64,000 bases of DNA from Vitellaria paradoxa. Lineage: Eukaryota > Streptophyta > Magnoliopsida > Ericales > Sapotaceae. The position numbers and the translations under genes are program-made. The notes under the pieces were generated by a model. The model was not told the DNA's origin. It searched no databases and worked only from the letters and a program-made list of their open reading frames with translations. Of the stretch, positions 34,625 through 48,301 are shown one piece after another; within the stretch, counting starts at the first letter, position 1, and the number at the start of each line of letters is the position of its first letter. The DNA lies in contig CM034241.1 of the NCBI GenBank assembly GCA_019916065.1, positions 22,149,541 through 22,213,540 of the forward strand. The letters run 5' to 3'.

Positions 34625-36540
34625 TGTAATATCTTGGATTTTGTCATTAATATTATTACATAATTTTTAACAAGTTATAGATGTGATAATGTGTTATCTT
34701 AATCAATTATAGTCATTAAGGATGTTAATTGTTGAAATTTTAGAAGAAATGAGAAAATTTTTAGACTTAGCCAAATTTTGGCACAAAGTGGTGCAGAAGG
34801 CTACCTAGACCCTTTGTGTGGGCGCCCTAAGCACCCTGCTTGTGTGACTTTTGACATATTAATTGCTTAGTTGCTTTTCGATTGGGAGTCTTTTCCATTT
34901 CAGATCATGGTTAGAATAGGAGGTAGGAAGAGAAATGTAGGGACTTGTAAAAGCCTTGGAGCCCACGTCAAACATGTGCATATGTATGTATAAGAGAAAA
35001 GAGTGGGAAAGTTTTAGGATCAAGAGAGAGAGCTTAGAACTAGAAGGAAGCTGAATGATTTGGGGGTTTGCTAAGTGGTTCTATCCTTAACCACACTTGA
35101 ATTAGTTTTGTACAAATGAAATTGAGCACCTATTGAACACATCTAAGTGAACGGTTTGTGGTTAGGATTAAAGGTTGGAACGTATGATTTACTCGAAGTT
35201 TGGAAGGTGTAACAGAGAATTTACAGTTCTTTTGTTCTTCCTTGTTTAAGGCTTGAGGTAGGGATTTTAAGCTTCTAAATAGCATATATGAGATGTAGAG
35301 AATTTAGAAATGTAGTTCTAAAACATAGTTTGGATTTTGTAAGTATGAATGGATGAATCGATTCAAGTGATATATGTGTTTATATGTATATATATGATAG
35401 AATAGAGATATTGATTTTGGAAGAAATTGTTAACTAAAACTTGTTTTGATAAATTTTTGGAGTCTTATAGGTCCTAGAGAATGTATGATAATGAAGTTTT
35501 GAACTTAAAATTAGGTTTGGAAAGATTTAAGACCTAAAGACATGTATTAGAGCTTGGACCAAAAATAGAAGAACACATTTAGGCATAGAAGGGCACCCTC
35601 GCGTGCAAAGGGGCACCTTGACCTTTAGTGTGGGTGCTTGAATCCCCTACGGTGGCACCCCGTGAACTCCAGAATCACTAACTGTGCTTTTTCAGATGTT
35701 AAACTCAATTGTTCCTAACTTACACTTGATATATATTTAATATAAGATGTTCTTACATTTTTAATGAGTAATATGTGATGTTTGATGAAATAAGATTATG
35801 TTAGTGTGATGATAAAATGTTAGAGTAAATTTAGAATATGTTAATGTGATAATGAAATGAGTTGAGGCCATTGGATTAGGTGTTATGATGATACAAGATG
35901 CTTCTTGATTGAATGACATGACAAAAAAAAAAAAAAAAGAAAAGAATATGGTAACGTTAGTGGGAATGAAAAGAGATAAATGAAAATATGAACAATAAAT
36001 GTATGATATAGTGATTGGATAATATGAATGAAGAGGATTTGGTGTTGATTGGTTATAAATAAATGGATTATAATTGGGTGTATTCAATAAAATGATCAAA
36101 TGAGATATTAGTGGTGGAAATGTTTGGATGGGAAATGTTTAAGAGATAGGATGAAAGATATTGAATTATTAAAGAAATATATGATTTAGTATTTGTTATT
36201 TTATGAATAAATACATTATTATTGATTAATTATGATTATTGGAATGTGATTTGTTGGTTAAATTGAACAATATTGATTGTTTGATTATGATAAGAATAAC
36301 TTGTTTATTATGAAAATGATATGATAATTTGATTTGGGATATGATGAGATATTGTTAAAATTAATAATGAAAGTGAAAGGAAATGATGAGACGATATGTA
36401 TGAATTGTGGATTATGATGATATGTTATGAATAAGATGATTTATGATAATAATGGAAGAAGATGATGAAATGTGATTGTTGTTACGTGACGGGGATGGAG
36501 AGTACTAGAAAATAGGAAGGGTATAGAGATTACTTTAGAT
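34625..36540 (+). repeat. Left LTR of gypsy derivative, 3'-truncated
   Basis: Matches 38055-39975 along its length (shared ttttaacaagttatagatgt, gggagtcttttccatttcag and gtgaaaggaaatgatgaga words), with frequent substitutions and small indels. It diverges after about 36540 (attacttta). A poly(A) run lies near 35925-35940. Confidence 0.82.
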
Positions 36541-38054
36541 GAGTCCGATTACAATTGGGAGAAGGAAAAAGGATGAACATGTGGAAGGGGAAGGGATTTG
36601 AAATGGAAGAAATAGCCTACTGAGTTTATTTGTTAGTTTCCCTATTATACGTTCAGATGATTAACTATATTGTGGCTAACATGGTAAATTGTGGTTTAGA
36701 ATTTGTGAATTTTAGTTTTAGTTAGTATCTAATTAGTTTGGTTGGATTAGAAGGTTGATAAATTAAAGGAGTTAATATGAGTGTATAAAGATTGGGAAAA
36801 CTGGGATGGAAGTAGTACTTAAAAAGCAGAGGTGTGGGAATAAAAAGAAAAGTTGCAAAGTTAGAATTAATAAAGAATTTGTGGTTTAATTTGACTAATA
36901 GATATACTTAGTCAGATATTTATTATACTTAAATATAATACACTTGGTGTTGTGTCTCTAAGCGATCATATGATTTTATGGTGAGTTGTGATGCGTGGAG
37001 TCAACTACGTGTTTGGTTTAACTTTAATGTAACCTATTTGGTTTATGATATAGCTTTGACCAAGTAGACTCGACATTTTAGTTAAAGGGATTAAATGTTA
37101 AGGTCACATGTTTTAGGTTTAGACTTATGGGAGAAATTAGAAATGAAATGGAGAAGAAACATTCGATAAGTCTGGTACAAGGTTTGTTGTGCGAAGAGGA
37201 TTTGGTAAATAAAGTAATTAAAGATTATTATCCGTGATTAATTGAAAATATTGATAAAGTGGTTGGGTAATGGTAGATGATAAATTAAGATAAGAATTTC
37301 TAATAAAAGAAGAAGACATTAAATAATATGATAGTGGAATAAAACCCAAGAAATGGGGGTTGCTATGTTAAGGATATATAATAGCAGAAGTGTTTGTGTT
37401 CCTATTATCTTGGCTTTGTGATCAAGGGACGATGCAGTATGTATGATGTGTTAGTACATTGGTATATTGAAATGAAATTAATGAAAGAATTATTATTGAA
37501 GAAGTATGAATATAAATCAGATGACGAAAGTGATGGAAAAAGGATCATAAAATATTTAAGTGAGAATGTTATAGAAATATGAATAAGGGAATATTGATAT
37601 TATGATGCGTAGGAAATAATAAAGTTCAATTTTGTAAAGGAAAAAGAATTTGACTTAGAAGATGATTAGATTTAATATTATGGAAATTCAGATAGGTATA
37701 TAATGATAGTGCAATATGAGATAAAAGGTTAAGGTTAGGTGTTGTTGAGATAGGGATTTAAAAGTGGGTTGTTATTATAAATTATTTAAAGAACCACTGG
37801 TTAGTTACTAGATTTAAAGTAGCATATCGGAAGTGTGGATATCTAAATTTTTGATTTGTTAGGATTTGCTAATTTATGAAATGATCTGTAGATCTTTAAA
37901 TCTTATTTACAATAGAAGCATCATGATATTGAAAAGTCTACTTGGGAGTGTGAGTCTCATACGTAGATAAAATATTTGCAATTGTTTTCCTAGAATTATG
38001 TTTGTGCTGGTTGCATTAAATTTCAAGGACGAAATTCTTATAAGAAGGAGAAAA
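36541..38054 (+). other. Residual interior of gypsy derivative with polypurine tract
   Basis: No protein domain could be read. The last bases (ggacgaaattcttataagaa, then ggagaaaa) resemble the conserved 3' terminus of chromovirus pol plus polypurine tract, directly before the TG of the right LTR. Confidence 0.6.
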
Positions 38055-40830
38055 TGTAATAGCTGGATTTGCGCATTAATATTATTAGATGATTTTTAAC
38101 AAGTTATAGATGTGATAATATGTTATTTTAATCAATTATAATCATTAGGATGTTAATTGTTGAAATTTTGGAAGAAATAAGCAAATTTTTAGACTTAGCC
38201 ATATTTTGGCACGAAGTAGTGCAAAAGGGCACCTCGATGCGTGGATGCCTGAGGTGCCTAGAGGGGCGCTCCACTTATGTGACTTTTGATAGATTAATTA
38301 CGTAGTTGCTTTTCGGTTGGGAGTCTTTTCCATTTCAGATCATGGTCAGAATAGGAGGTAGGGGGGAGGAGTTTAGGGACTAGTAGAAGCCTTGGAACCC
38401 AAGCCAAACATGTGTATATGTATATATAAGAGAAGAGAGAGGGAAAATTTTGGGATCGAGAGAAAGAGAGCTTGGAACTAAAAGGAAGCTGAAGGACTTG
38501 GGGGTTTAGTAAGTGGTTCTATTCTTAACCAAACTTGAATTAGAATTGTAGAAATGGAATTAAGCACCTATTGAACACATTTATGTGATCGGCTTGTGGT
38601 TAGGAATTAAAGGTTGGAACATATGATCTACTCAAAGTTTGGAAGGTGTAACTGGGAATTTACAGTTCTTGTATTCTTCCTTGTTTAAGGCTTGAGGTAG
38701 GGATTCCAAGCTTCTAAATAGCATATATGAGACATAGAGAACCTAGAAATGCAGTTCCGAAACATAGTTTGGATTTTGTAGGTATGAATGGATGAATTAA
38801 TTCAAGTGATATATGTGTTTATATGTATGTATGTGATAGAATGGAGATATTGATTTTGGAAGAAATTGTTAACTAAAATTTATTTTGATCAATTTACTGA
38901 AGTCTTATAGGTCCTAAAGAATATATGGTAATGAAGTTTTGAACTTAAAATTAGGTTTGGCAAGATTTGAAACCTAAAACACAAACTAAAGCCTGGACCA
39001 AAAACAAACGAACACATCTGGGCACAGAGGGGCACCCCGGTGTATAGAGAGGCTTCCCGAACCTCTGTGCAGGTGCTCGAATCCCCTATGGCGGTGCCCT
39101 AGGGGCTCCAAAATCACCAATTGTGCTTTTTCAGATGTTAAACTTAATTGTTCCTAACTTACACTTAATATATGTTCAATATAAGATGTTTTTACATTTC
39201 TAATGAGTAATATGTGATGTTTGATGAAATGAGATTATGTTGGTGTGATAATGAATGTTAGAGTAAATTTAGAATATGTTAATGTGATAATGAAATGAGT
39301 TGAGATTATTGGATTGGGTGTTATGATGATACAAGATGCTTCTTGATTGAATGAGATGATAAAAGGAAAAAGAAAAGAAAAGAATATGATAAGGTTAGTG
39401 GGAATGAAAAGAGATAATTGGAAATGTGACTAATAAATGCATGATATAGTGATTGGATAATATGAATGAAAAGGAATTAGTGTTGATTGGTTATAAAGAA
39501 ATGGATTATAACCAGGTATATTCAATAAAATGATCAAATGAGATATTAGTCGTGGAAATGTTTGGATGGGAGATGTTTAAGAGATAAGATGAAAGATATT
39601 GAATTATTGAAGAAATATATGATTTAGTATTTGTTATTTTATGAACAATTGCATTATTATTGATTGATTATGATTATTGGAATGTGATTGGTTGGTTATA
39701 TCGAACAATATTGATTGTTTGATTGTGATAAGAATAACTTATTTATGATGAAAATGATATGATAATTTGATTTGGAATATGATAAGATACTGTTAAAATT
39801 TATAATGGAAGTGAAAGGAAATGATGAGATGATGTGCATGAATTGTGGATTATGATGATATGTTATGAATAGGATGATTGATGATAATAGTGGAAAGAGA
39901 TGATGGAATGTGATTATTATTGCGTGACAGGGATGGAGGGTATGAGAATATGGAAAAGGTACAGAGATTACTCTAGGGTTGAAAGACTCGAAACCTACAC
40001 AGGGATTGGTATTCATGCCAGTAGGTTAGTAGTCTACAATATGACATGTATTATGGCTAATCACGACCCTTAACGACGATGTATATTGTGGCGAATCATG
40101 GCCCTAAACAATGATGTTAATTGTACCCACCCCGTGGATTTAAATGGAAATGAAAATGTGAATGTGAAATAATGACAATGGTGCTAAGAAAGATAATAAT
40201 TGGATTAAATGTTGATATTTATAATGATGATTGATACTTAATTTTAAATGTTGTAATATAATGTTGTGGTAAGATGTTATTCATCTATTAGGTTATGTTG
40301 ATTCTTGTTATTGATGATTTATTATGATTAAATTGAAGAAGTTGATTTATTTGTGGTAATTATACTACATGCTTTTGCTTCACATATTGTATATGCTTTT
40401 ATGATACTTCATGGGTACAAATGGATTAGTGCTCACGTCCCTACAGACTGTGCTGCAGGTTTTGAGATTGCGTTTTAGGTGGGCATTTGGTTGGGTAAGA
40501 AGTTGCATAAGTTGTGACAGACACTTGCTTTTAATCACTTAAGTTTAATTTAGTTATTTGGGATTGTAATATTTTATTTAAGTCTAATGATTATTTGATT
40601 GGGTTGTAAAGGCCATAAGGCTTAGATTTCCTTATTTATTTGGGTTGTGGTTGGAGCAATGATGCCTGGTTGACCGAGACTTAGCTATTTATTTATTTTT
40701 ATTAATATAGATGTATGCTTCAAGGTGGTGAATGGCTCTGATCAAGGTCATGGACAATTAGAATATGATATGTGCATGGTATGTTTGACTTATTCACTCA
40801 CCTCTCGGGTCTGAAGATCTGGGGCTGACA
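38055..40830 (+). repeat. Right LTR of gypsy derivative, 2,776 bp
   Basis: TGTAATAGC...GGGGCTGACA. A TATA-like atatataagaga lies near 38425. The 3' part (39975-40830) is homologous to the reverse complement of the solo LTR at 44976-47021: shared cgaaacctacacaggg-like, catgccagtaggttagtag and cacctctcgggt segments. This fixes its right end. Confidence 0.8.
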
Positions 40831-41648
40831 TAAAAGAAGCTTAACAGGTAGTTCTAAAAAGGGACATATAAGGGAATGGAAAAGAAGAAGTTAGGGGGAA
40901 AGTTTGAGATGCAAAGCACTAGTAATTAATCCCTTTCATGCTCTTTGAATTTCCTATCTATCATTTGTTAGCCCAGCCCCCTATGGCTGAGTTACAACTT
41001 GTTGAAAGACCTAATGGGCTTTAGGTGAAAGATACTTAGAAGAGCATTTGAATTATTGCATGTATGTTGATGGTGAAATTCTTATGTATGCATTAATACA
41101 TTCTTCTATGAAGCTATGAATATTTACATATATTTTACAGTGCTTTCTATTCACGCTTTGATTAGGTTCAATGCACAATTTTGTCTTCAAATCATTGCAT
41201 GAACCTTGTGAGTAACCCTTTCTAGAGTGACTTCTTTTGAGAGTGAACAACTTGGTGAGATTTGAAGTTAAGGTCGTAGTTTTTTAGTATACTTGATGGC
41301 AAAGTTAATTGAATGTTATGAACTAATGTATTATAAGTGACATGGTTGAAAAGTGATTAAGTTTGAGAAGTGTTAAAATCATTTATATGATTGTTGAGTT
41401 CTATTAATTGTTTACTATTGAGATTGAACCATGATTTGTTCTAATGATTTGCATTAAACATGAAAATTGATTAAGAATTTTGTGGGTAGATTCACTGTAA
41501 ACCCTCATGAGACTTCACTAGTCCATTGGGGGGAATCTAGGGGTTTAAAAGGCTTGTTGTGCATAGCCAAGTGCAACCTTATTTCCAACGAAAAGAGAAA
41601 TAGGATAGTAGTTTTCTTTCATTTTAATAATGTCATTGCTAGGGACTA
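40831..41648 (+). other. Element R interior, 3' part
   Basis: Non-coding as far as can be seen. It includes agcccagccccctatggctg and, just before the LTR, a ctagggacta motif. Short open frames (41053-41250 minus, 41467-41715 plus) match nothing known. Confidence 0.45.
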
Positions 41649-43025
41649 TGAATGCTCATACTTTTCAAGTGTAATCATAAGTCCTAATATGAGTATTAAT
41701 TCATGCATAAGTTGATCTATTATGAGAGATTTATTTATTTTTAATAATTAAATGTGAATTTATTTCCAATGTGTAGTAAATACCCAGAATTGGTCATAGT
41801 AAGTGATGATGAAGAGGAAGATGGAGACCCTGCTATCCAGACACCCAAAGTCCTATCCGAATAGTAGAGCAATGGTGACTAGGATTCTGAAGACTCATTT
41901 TGAATGGCTTTAATTCTTTCCTGCTATCTGGACACCTTATCGTGCCATACGAAAAATAGCGGCTGTTACTGTGCAATACAAATTAGGTTTAGGGTTAAGT
42001 TTCTCATCTATAAATATACCGCTTGTTACAATTGCCGTTGCCTTTTCTTCTAAAATTTCCAAATTTAGTTTCTTATTAAAATAGGTTAGTTTAGAGAGTG
42101 TATATACTTCATATTATGGATTAAGGTCGAAGATTACTTCAATATATTATAAGTTTTGAACCAAGTTTCATTAATGGAGTTTGTTCTCTTCCTTTCTTAT
42201 TTATTTATCTATTGTTTTTATTATTTCAACCATGCTAAGCTAGATTTTTATTCTTGATCTAACCTAGTAACAACGGGTGGATCACTATAAATGATAAGAT
42301 CTGCATAGATCAATGTATGCAATGTGAAAACTCACATGTTTGCATTTCTAGTTTTTAGATCTGTGTTTATCTATTATCAAAAAATTTTGAAACCAAGTTT
42401 TCTTGTTCATATTCTTTGAAATCACTGAAAAGAATTCTTGATTATAACCTCTTAATAATTTTGAAGTAAATAAATCAGATTTAAACTGAAAATGAAAATA
42501 TCATAATATTCTATGGTTTTATAATCCTAAACGAGACTTGAAAATTGTGTTCTGAATTTAAAAGGCTTTCAAGAAAATACTTTTTGGTTTATTTTTCCCT
42601 TACACAAAATTTAGATTGAGATTAAAAGCACATCGAATTGTGAAATAGTGAATTTACTCGGATTTATAAGTTGGATCAAGATCCGCACTTATTAATTTTT
42701 AATATTCGAAGCATATTCGCTGTTCTAATTTGTTTGCTACTTCATTCACTCGCTATTTTTAATATTTTTATTTGCAATTAATACTTGCTTTTATATCTGA
42801 AAGAATTTTCATTGTTAGTTTAGTAATTAATTGATTTACTTAAATCCCAAAACTGAAAACTTTTATTGCTTTACAATTAAGTAGTAGATAAGTCGACCTA
42901 GATATAATCTCAAATCCATTTCATTCGATTCCCTAAGGATATGATATTGGACTCACTGAGTTAAACTACACCGCGCACCCTTGTATTTGGGAGTTATCTT
43001 TAATTGCATATTTTAGAGGCGATCA
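41649..43025 (+). repeat. Element R 3' LTR
   Basis: TGAATGCTCATAC...GAGGCGATCA, about 1,377 bp. The first ~1 kb aligns with 24632-25565; the remainder has no partner because the left copy is truncated. The CA at 43024-43025 is followed by CCTAG, the same five bases that precede the left copy. Confidence 0.8.
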
Positions 43026-43030
43026 CCTAG

Positions 43031-44975
43031 CCCACCCAAGGCCCAAACCCTCTAATGCCAGTTATCTTAAGTAGACCCTCCCGTGCTACCTTGAATACGG
43101 TTATCAATTGTAAGAATGGGGTTTTGAAGTTGTCCTTTGGTAAGATGACTATTGAGATGAACATTTTTAAAGTGTTTAAGCAACCAATTGAGGGTCATTA
43201 TATAAGGAAGGTGGACTTAATTCAAACAATCATAAAGGAGTACTTTGAGAAAGAATTCATAGGAGATCTATTAAAGAGAGTGTTGACATTGAGAGAGGGG
43301 AGTGACTATAAGGATGAGGTTAGAGATGCAGAAGTGAAAGAAGTTTTAAGTTGGTTTAATAGTGTATCTATTATGTCTATAGGTAGTCTAGTCAATCCTT
43401 TGGGGCCCTACCTTCATCTTTAGGCAAGCCAGGACCATCTCTAGTCTATCCTTCTAAGCTAGAGAGAAAACCACTTCCAAGTGAACTTGAGTATGCCTTC
43501 TTAAGAGAGGAAGAGTCATTCCCAATGGTTATATCGTCTGAGCTTACTAGTGATCAGGAGAATAGATTGGTGAGCATTTTGAAAAATCATAAGAGAGCAA
43601 TGGGGTGGACAATAGTTGGCCTTCATAGGATTAGCTCGCTAGAGTGCACACACCATATATATTTAGAGGAAGGAGCTAAACTTGTGAGACAACCTTAAAG
43701 ACTGAACCCCAATATGAAGGAGGTTGTTAGAGGTGAGGTGTTGAAGCTATTAGATGCGGGTATCATTTACCCGATTTCTAATTCTAGATGGGTGAGTCCT
43801 ACCTAGGTTGTCACCAAAAGTCCAGAGCTATGGTTGTTAAGAACGACAGTGATAAGTCAGTGCCCATTAAAATCTAGACCGAGTAGTACATGTGCATTGA
43901 TTATACAAAGCTTAACATTGTAACTAGGAAGGACCATTTTCCCTTACCATTTTTGGATTAGGTTTTAGAGAGGGTGGGGGGATGAATTTATTATTACTTC
44001 TTAGATGGATACTCGGGGTATAATCAAATTGAGAACAGCCTAGTTGACCAAGATAAGACCACTTTTACATGCCCTTTTAGAACATTTGCTTACAAACGCA
44101 TGCCCTTCGAGTTATGTAGTGCCCCTGCCATGTTCTAGAGGTGCATGATAAGCATCTTTAATGATATGGTCGACGAGTTTTTAGAGGTCTTTATGGATGA
44201 TTTCTCTGTCTATGGTGACAACTTTTAGCTTTGTCCTGCAAACGTAAAAAAGGTTCTCATTAGGTGTGAAGTAAAATGTTTAGTGTTAAATTAGGGAAAT
44301 GCCACTTCATAGTGACACAAGGCATTGTGTTAGGACATGTGGTATCATCTAGGGGGTATAGAGGTGATAGAGCTAAGATTGAGACCATTCAGAAATTACC
44401 AACTCCTAGGTGTGTCAAGGATATCCGATTTTTTCTGGGCCATGCTAGTTTCTACTGGATGATTATAACAGGTTTTAGCACTATGGCAAAGCCTTTAACT
44501 AATCTTCTTGCTCAAGATGTTCCATTTGAGTGCACATCATAGTGTCAGAAGGCTTTTGATAAGTTTAAGAGTAGTCTCACATTGGCTTCTATCATGCAAT
44601 CACCAGATTGTCCTTACTGTTTGAGCTGATGTGTGACGCTAGTGATTTTGCTATAGGTGCAGTGCTAGAACAGAGGATTGATACGAGGCCATGTGTGATA
44701 TGTTATACTAGCAAAACTTTTAATGAAGCACAATTAAATTACTCCACCACAGAAAATGAGTTACTAATAGTCGTCTTTGCCCTATATAAGTTCAAATCAT
44801 ATTTAGTAGGATCACATGTGATAGTTTATACAGACTATGCAGCTTTGAAATACTTGTTGAAGAAATAAGATGCTAAGCCATGTCTGATCCACCAGATTCT
44901 CCTCTTGTAAGAATTAGACGTTGAGATTAGAGATAAGAAAATAGTTGAGAATGTAGTGGCAAATCATTTGTCTCG
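43031..44975 (+). pseudogene. Element A: gypsy reverse transcriptase and RNase H
   Basis: The protease-to-RT frame resumes at 43031 directly after the CCTAG repeat. Readable parts: PVILSRPSRATLNTVINCKN and LSFGKMTIEMNIFKV (43055-43423); THHIYLEEGAKLVRQP; the YCMCIDYTKLN-like region; TCPFRTFAYKRMPFEL; the catalytic FMDDFSVYGDNF (44190-44225); CHFIVTQGIVLGHVVSSRGY; FFLGHASFYWMIITGFSTMA; then RNase H with CDASDFAIGAVLEQR, YTSKTFNEAQLNYSTTENEL and YTDYAALKYLLKK, ending with VVANHLSR at the solo-LTR insertion. Many stops are TAG. Clearly Athila/Tat lineage. Confidence 0.92.
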
Positions 44976-47021
44976 TGTCATGCCCTGAGTCTCGTGACCC
45001 GAGAGGTGAGTGATAAAACACACAACGTGCACTAACATTACCATCCCATAATCAGAGCAGTGCAACAACTCTTGGTGAGCCATGACACATACTAAGATAA
45101 CATGAAATTAGCCTCGACTAGTGCTAGGCCACACATTACAACACACTCTTCCCCTTAAAAGCGTTACATAGGCCTTGGGGCTTTTACAACCAAATCAAAT
45201 GAGACTCTCAGTATATTAATATTACAACCTTCAAATAAATATTCAGCTTAAATAACCAAAAATTTTACTAAGTCTTGAATGGCTCATGCAAATGGCCTTT
45301 TAGTCCAACCCCATTAGCCCACCTGGTTATTATGTTATGTTCTTGCAACAAATCTGTAGGGACGTGAGCATAGGTCCACTTGTGCTCAAGATGCTACATA
45401 CTAACATATATGGTATGTAAACTAGACATGCATGCTTATCATCATACATACATAGATACTTCCATATTTCCTATAAACTATAACAAATCACCAATATCAA
45501 TTAGTTTTTCAACTTAAGTAAATATTTATCATCATTCAACATCATCATAGTATTACATACAATTCCAATTATTTCTCATTATTAAATTTTCCAACATTAA
45601 ATCCAATCATATTCTACAACCACATTATCGCATATTCATCATTCAATCACATAACCACATTCACATTATCTCTTATTCGTCATTCAATCTCATAACCATA
45701 GCCACACAAGTCATCGGGGGTTGGGTGCATATACAATATCGTCTTTTATGGGTCCATACCCAACGAAAATGATAAACCAAATACCATCGTTTAGGATTGC
45801 AGTCTTGGGCCACGGATAGTCAATACACACACCATGTTGTGGGCTACTAACCCACCGGCATGGACACCAAACCCTGCGCAGATTTCGGGACTTTTAACCC
45901 AAGGATAACCTCAAAACCCTTCCTATTTCCACACCCCACTAGATACCTCGGCACATAATCAATCATTATATCACATTCAATTCTCTTTTACCACAAGTTC
46001 ACATTCATCATCAATGCTTTCCATCAACGCATAACCATATTTCAATTCATCATAAAGCTCATCACATTTTCATTTCTTCCAATTCACTTGTTCAAAGTTT
46101 AATTCATTTACTATTACTTATCAATGAAAGTTCACATTGCGTTGCATGCATTCTTGAATCACAAAGTAAACAATCCTTATTAACATTTTGGAGTATGAAA
46201 TACACCTTCAATTCATATATTTAGACAAATAAAATATCATGCAAAAACATGGTACTAAACTCTTTATGGACCTAGGGTACAATGTCCAAAAATAAACTAA
46301 ATTAAGAATCTACACTAGCCTCAGTGGGCGCCCAACTGTCAATAGGTCGTGCGCCCAAGATCTTGGGCGCCCATGTTTTGTGCGCCCAAGATCACCTTGT
46401 GCACCCACAGATTGGTTCGTTTCATGCTCTGTTTTTTGGGTCTAACATCCTCCACACTTGGAACCTCAATTTGACCATGTTTAGTGCAAAATACTTAAAA
46501 TCTCTTATTTCTAACATTATTGCCATGCTAATAGGCATCAAAAATAACCAACACTTTGAGTTCTCATCAACTATGGGTGAAGTTATAGATCAAACACCAT
46601 TTTCTCTCTATCAACCTACACATAAATGTATATGGGTTTATAACTCCCAAAGATATAATTTGGCCAATATTTTAATCTCCCAATAGTATTATCTAGATTT
46701 TCCATCTCCCTAGCTGGTTATAGGTGTGTAGGGCTGAGGGTTCGGCCGCACAAGTTAGAATACACCTTACCTATCATTTCTACTATAGCTCGGCTGCGCT
46801 TAAGTCTTGGGTGCCCAAGAATCGATCCCTTGTGCGCCCAATGTGCCTCTTTCTAGCACTTGTGTCGAAATTCCAACTCTTGAATGTTTGGCTTATCTCT
46901 TTCAAAGTTCTAAACTCTAAAGTAGCATTAATGATCCATACTACTAAATCAACATATCATTACTTCCAAACTATATCGAAAATCATATATTCATGTTAAC
47001 ACAAAAGTCTGGGGTATTACA
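44976..47021 (-). repeat. Solo LTR (chromovirus-like), 2,046 bp
   Basis: On the minus strand it begins TGTAATACCCCAGACTTTTG and ends GGGCATGACA. The flanking 5-mers tctcg (44971-44975) and tcttg (47022-47026) match at 4 of 5, with one transition. It has no interior sequence, so it is the product of LTR-LTR recombination. Its 3' half is homologous to the right LTR of the 34625-40830 derivative. A cluster of GGGCGCCC/GCGCCCA words sits at 46326-46400 and 46806-46840. Confidence 0.88.
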
Positions 47022-48301
47022 TCTTGACTACTTAAGTAAGAGCTTGCACAGTTTAACACAAAACCCTAGTGAGTGTTGAGCCTCAAAGTAGTATCCCACA
47101 GTATGCAGACGTTGCCAATTACGTAGACACTGGGATGATTCCCACTTCTTAGACTTTGTTTGAGAAAGAAAATTTTCAGAAATATTAGAACCTTTTTATG
47201 GGATGAGCCATATTTGTTTAAGTACTTTCTGATTAAGTGATTAGACAGCACATCCTGGATTATGAGACCTTTGGTGTTATATCTTTTTGCCATACCCTTG
47301 CTTGTGGTGATCATTTCTTTGTGAGAAAAATTGTTGCAAAGATTTTCTAGTATAGTTTGTATTGGCTAAGAATGTTCGAGGATGTGTTTGTATTTTGTGT
47401 GGCCTATGATCGATGTTAAAGGCTAGGGAGCCTTACTAGATGCAACATAATGCCCCTTTATCCTATTTTTGTTTTAGAGATTTTTTTATTGTTAGGATAT
47501 TGATTTCATAGGGTCCTTCACCAGTTCATTTGGACATGAGTTTATTTTAGTAGCCATCGATTATGTGTCTAAGTGGGTTGAAACATTCCTACTAGAACAA
47601 TGTGGTAATAAAAATTTTCAAAGAAAACATATTTTCTCATTTTGGAATGCCCCAGGCAGTGATTAGTGATGGTGGTACACATATTTGCAATAGACCAGTG
47701 GGCATTCTAATATGGAAGCATGAAATTTTACATAAGGTCGGGACTGCCTATTTATCATCCATAGATAAGTAGTCAAGCTGAATTGGCTAACTGAGGGATT
47801 AAGAGTGTGATTGAGGAAAAGGAGATGTCCCCCTACAAGTTGGTTTATGGAAAGGCATGTCATCTCCCAGTTGAGATAGAGCACTGAGCATATTACTCTA
47901 AATGCCAAGTCAATGAAAGTATAAATGAGGCGAGCTTACATAGAAAACTTCAACTTAATGAGTTAGAGGAGATTAGGAAGGATGCTTATAAGAATGCTAG
48001 GGTCTCAAAGTTCAAGATGAAGAAGTTGCATGATGGATGCATTAAGAAGAAATTTTTGCATATCAATCGAAAGATTCTTTTGTATGATTCAAAATTGCAC
48101 TTGTTTCCCAAAAAGCTTAAGTCTCTTTGGATTAGACCATATGTGATTAAGTCCATTTTGGAGTTTGGAGCTTATAAGATAGATGATCCATCTAGTGGGC
48201 AAGTGTTAAAGGTAAATGGCCATCATTTGAAACCTTATTGTGAGAATTTTGTGGCTGAGGTGGAATCTTGGGATCTTGAAGATCCACCTCCCTTTGATTG
48301 A
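47022..48301 (+). pseudogene. Element A: gypsy integrase, C-terminal part open
   Basis: Plus-strand fragments: PQYADVANYVDTG; a degraded HHCC region (VISFCHTLACGDHF); weak core fragments (SDGGTHI-like near 47670, LPIYHP...SSQAELAN near 47750); SPYKLVYGKACHLPVEIEH and LHRKLQLNELEEIRKDAYKN; then an open frame 48017-48301 with KILLYDSKLHLFPKKLKSLW, GAYKIDDPSSGQVLKVNGHH and LKPYCENF. This is the standard end of Athila-type integrase. Stops and frameshifts riddle the core. Confidence 0.88.

Larger units (their letters stand above)
34625..40830 (+). mobile_element. Chromovirus-like Ty3/gypsy deletion derivative
   Basis: Two related LTR copies start TGTAATA (34625 and 38055). Only about 1.5 kb separates them, and the left copy lacks its 3' part, so one large deletion removed the end of the 5' LTR, gag and nearly all of pol. 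The remaining interior ends in tcaaggacgaaattctt and a purine tract before the second LTR, the usual 3' end of Tekay/Del-type pol. No clear target duplication (ttaca / taaaa). Confidence 0.8.
24632..43025 (+). mobile_element. Element R: LTR retrotransposon inserted in element A, itself heavily nested
   Basis: Bounded by the direct repeat CCTAG (24627-24631 and 43026-43030). Its termini are related LTR copies: 24632-25565 (left, truncated) and 41649-43025 (right). No coding sequence of its own was recognised between them, so it may be a non-autonomous (LARD-like) element or its pol may be lost. A CACTA element (ending 34050) and a gypsy derivative (34625-40830) lie inside. Confidence 0.8.
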
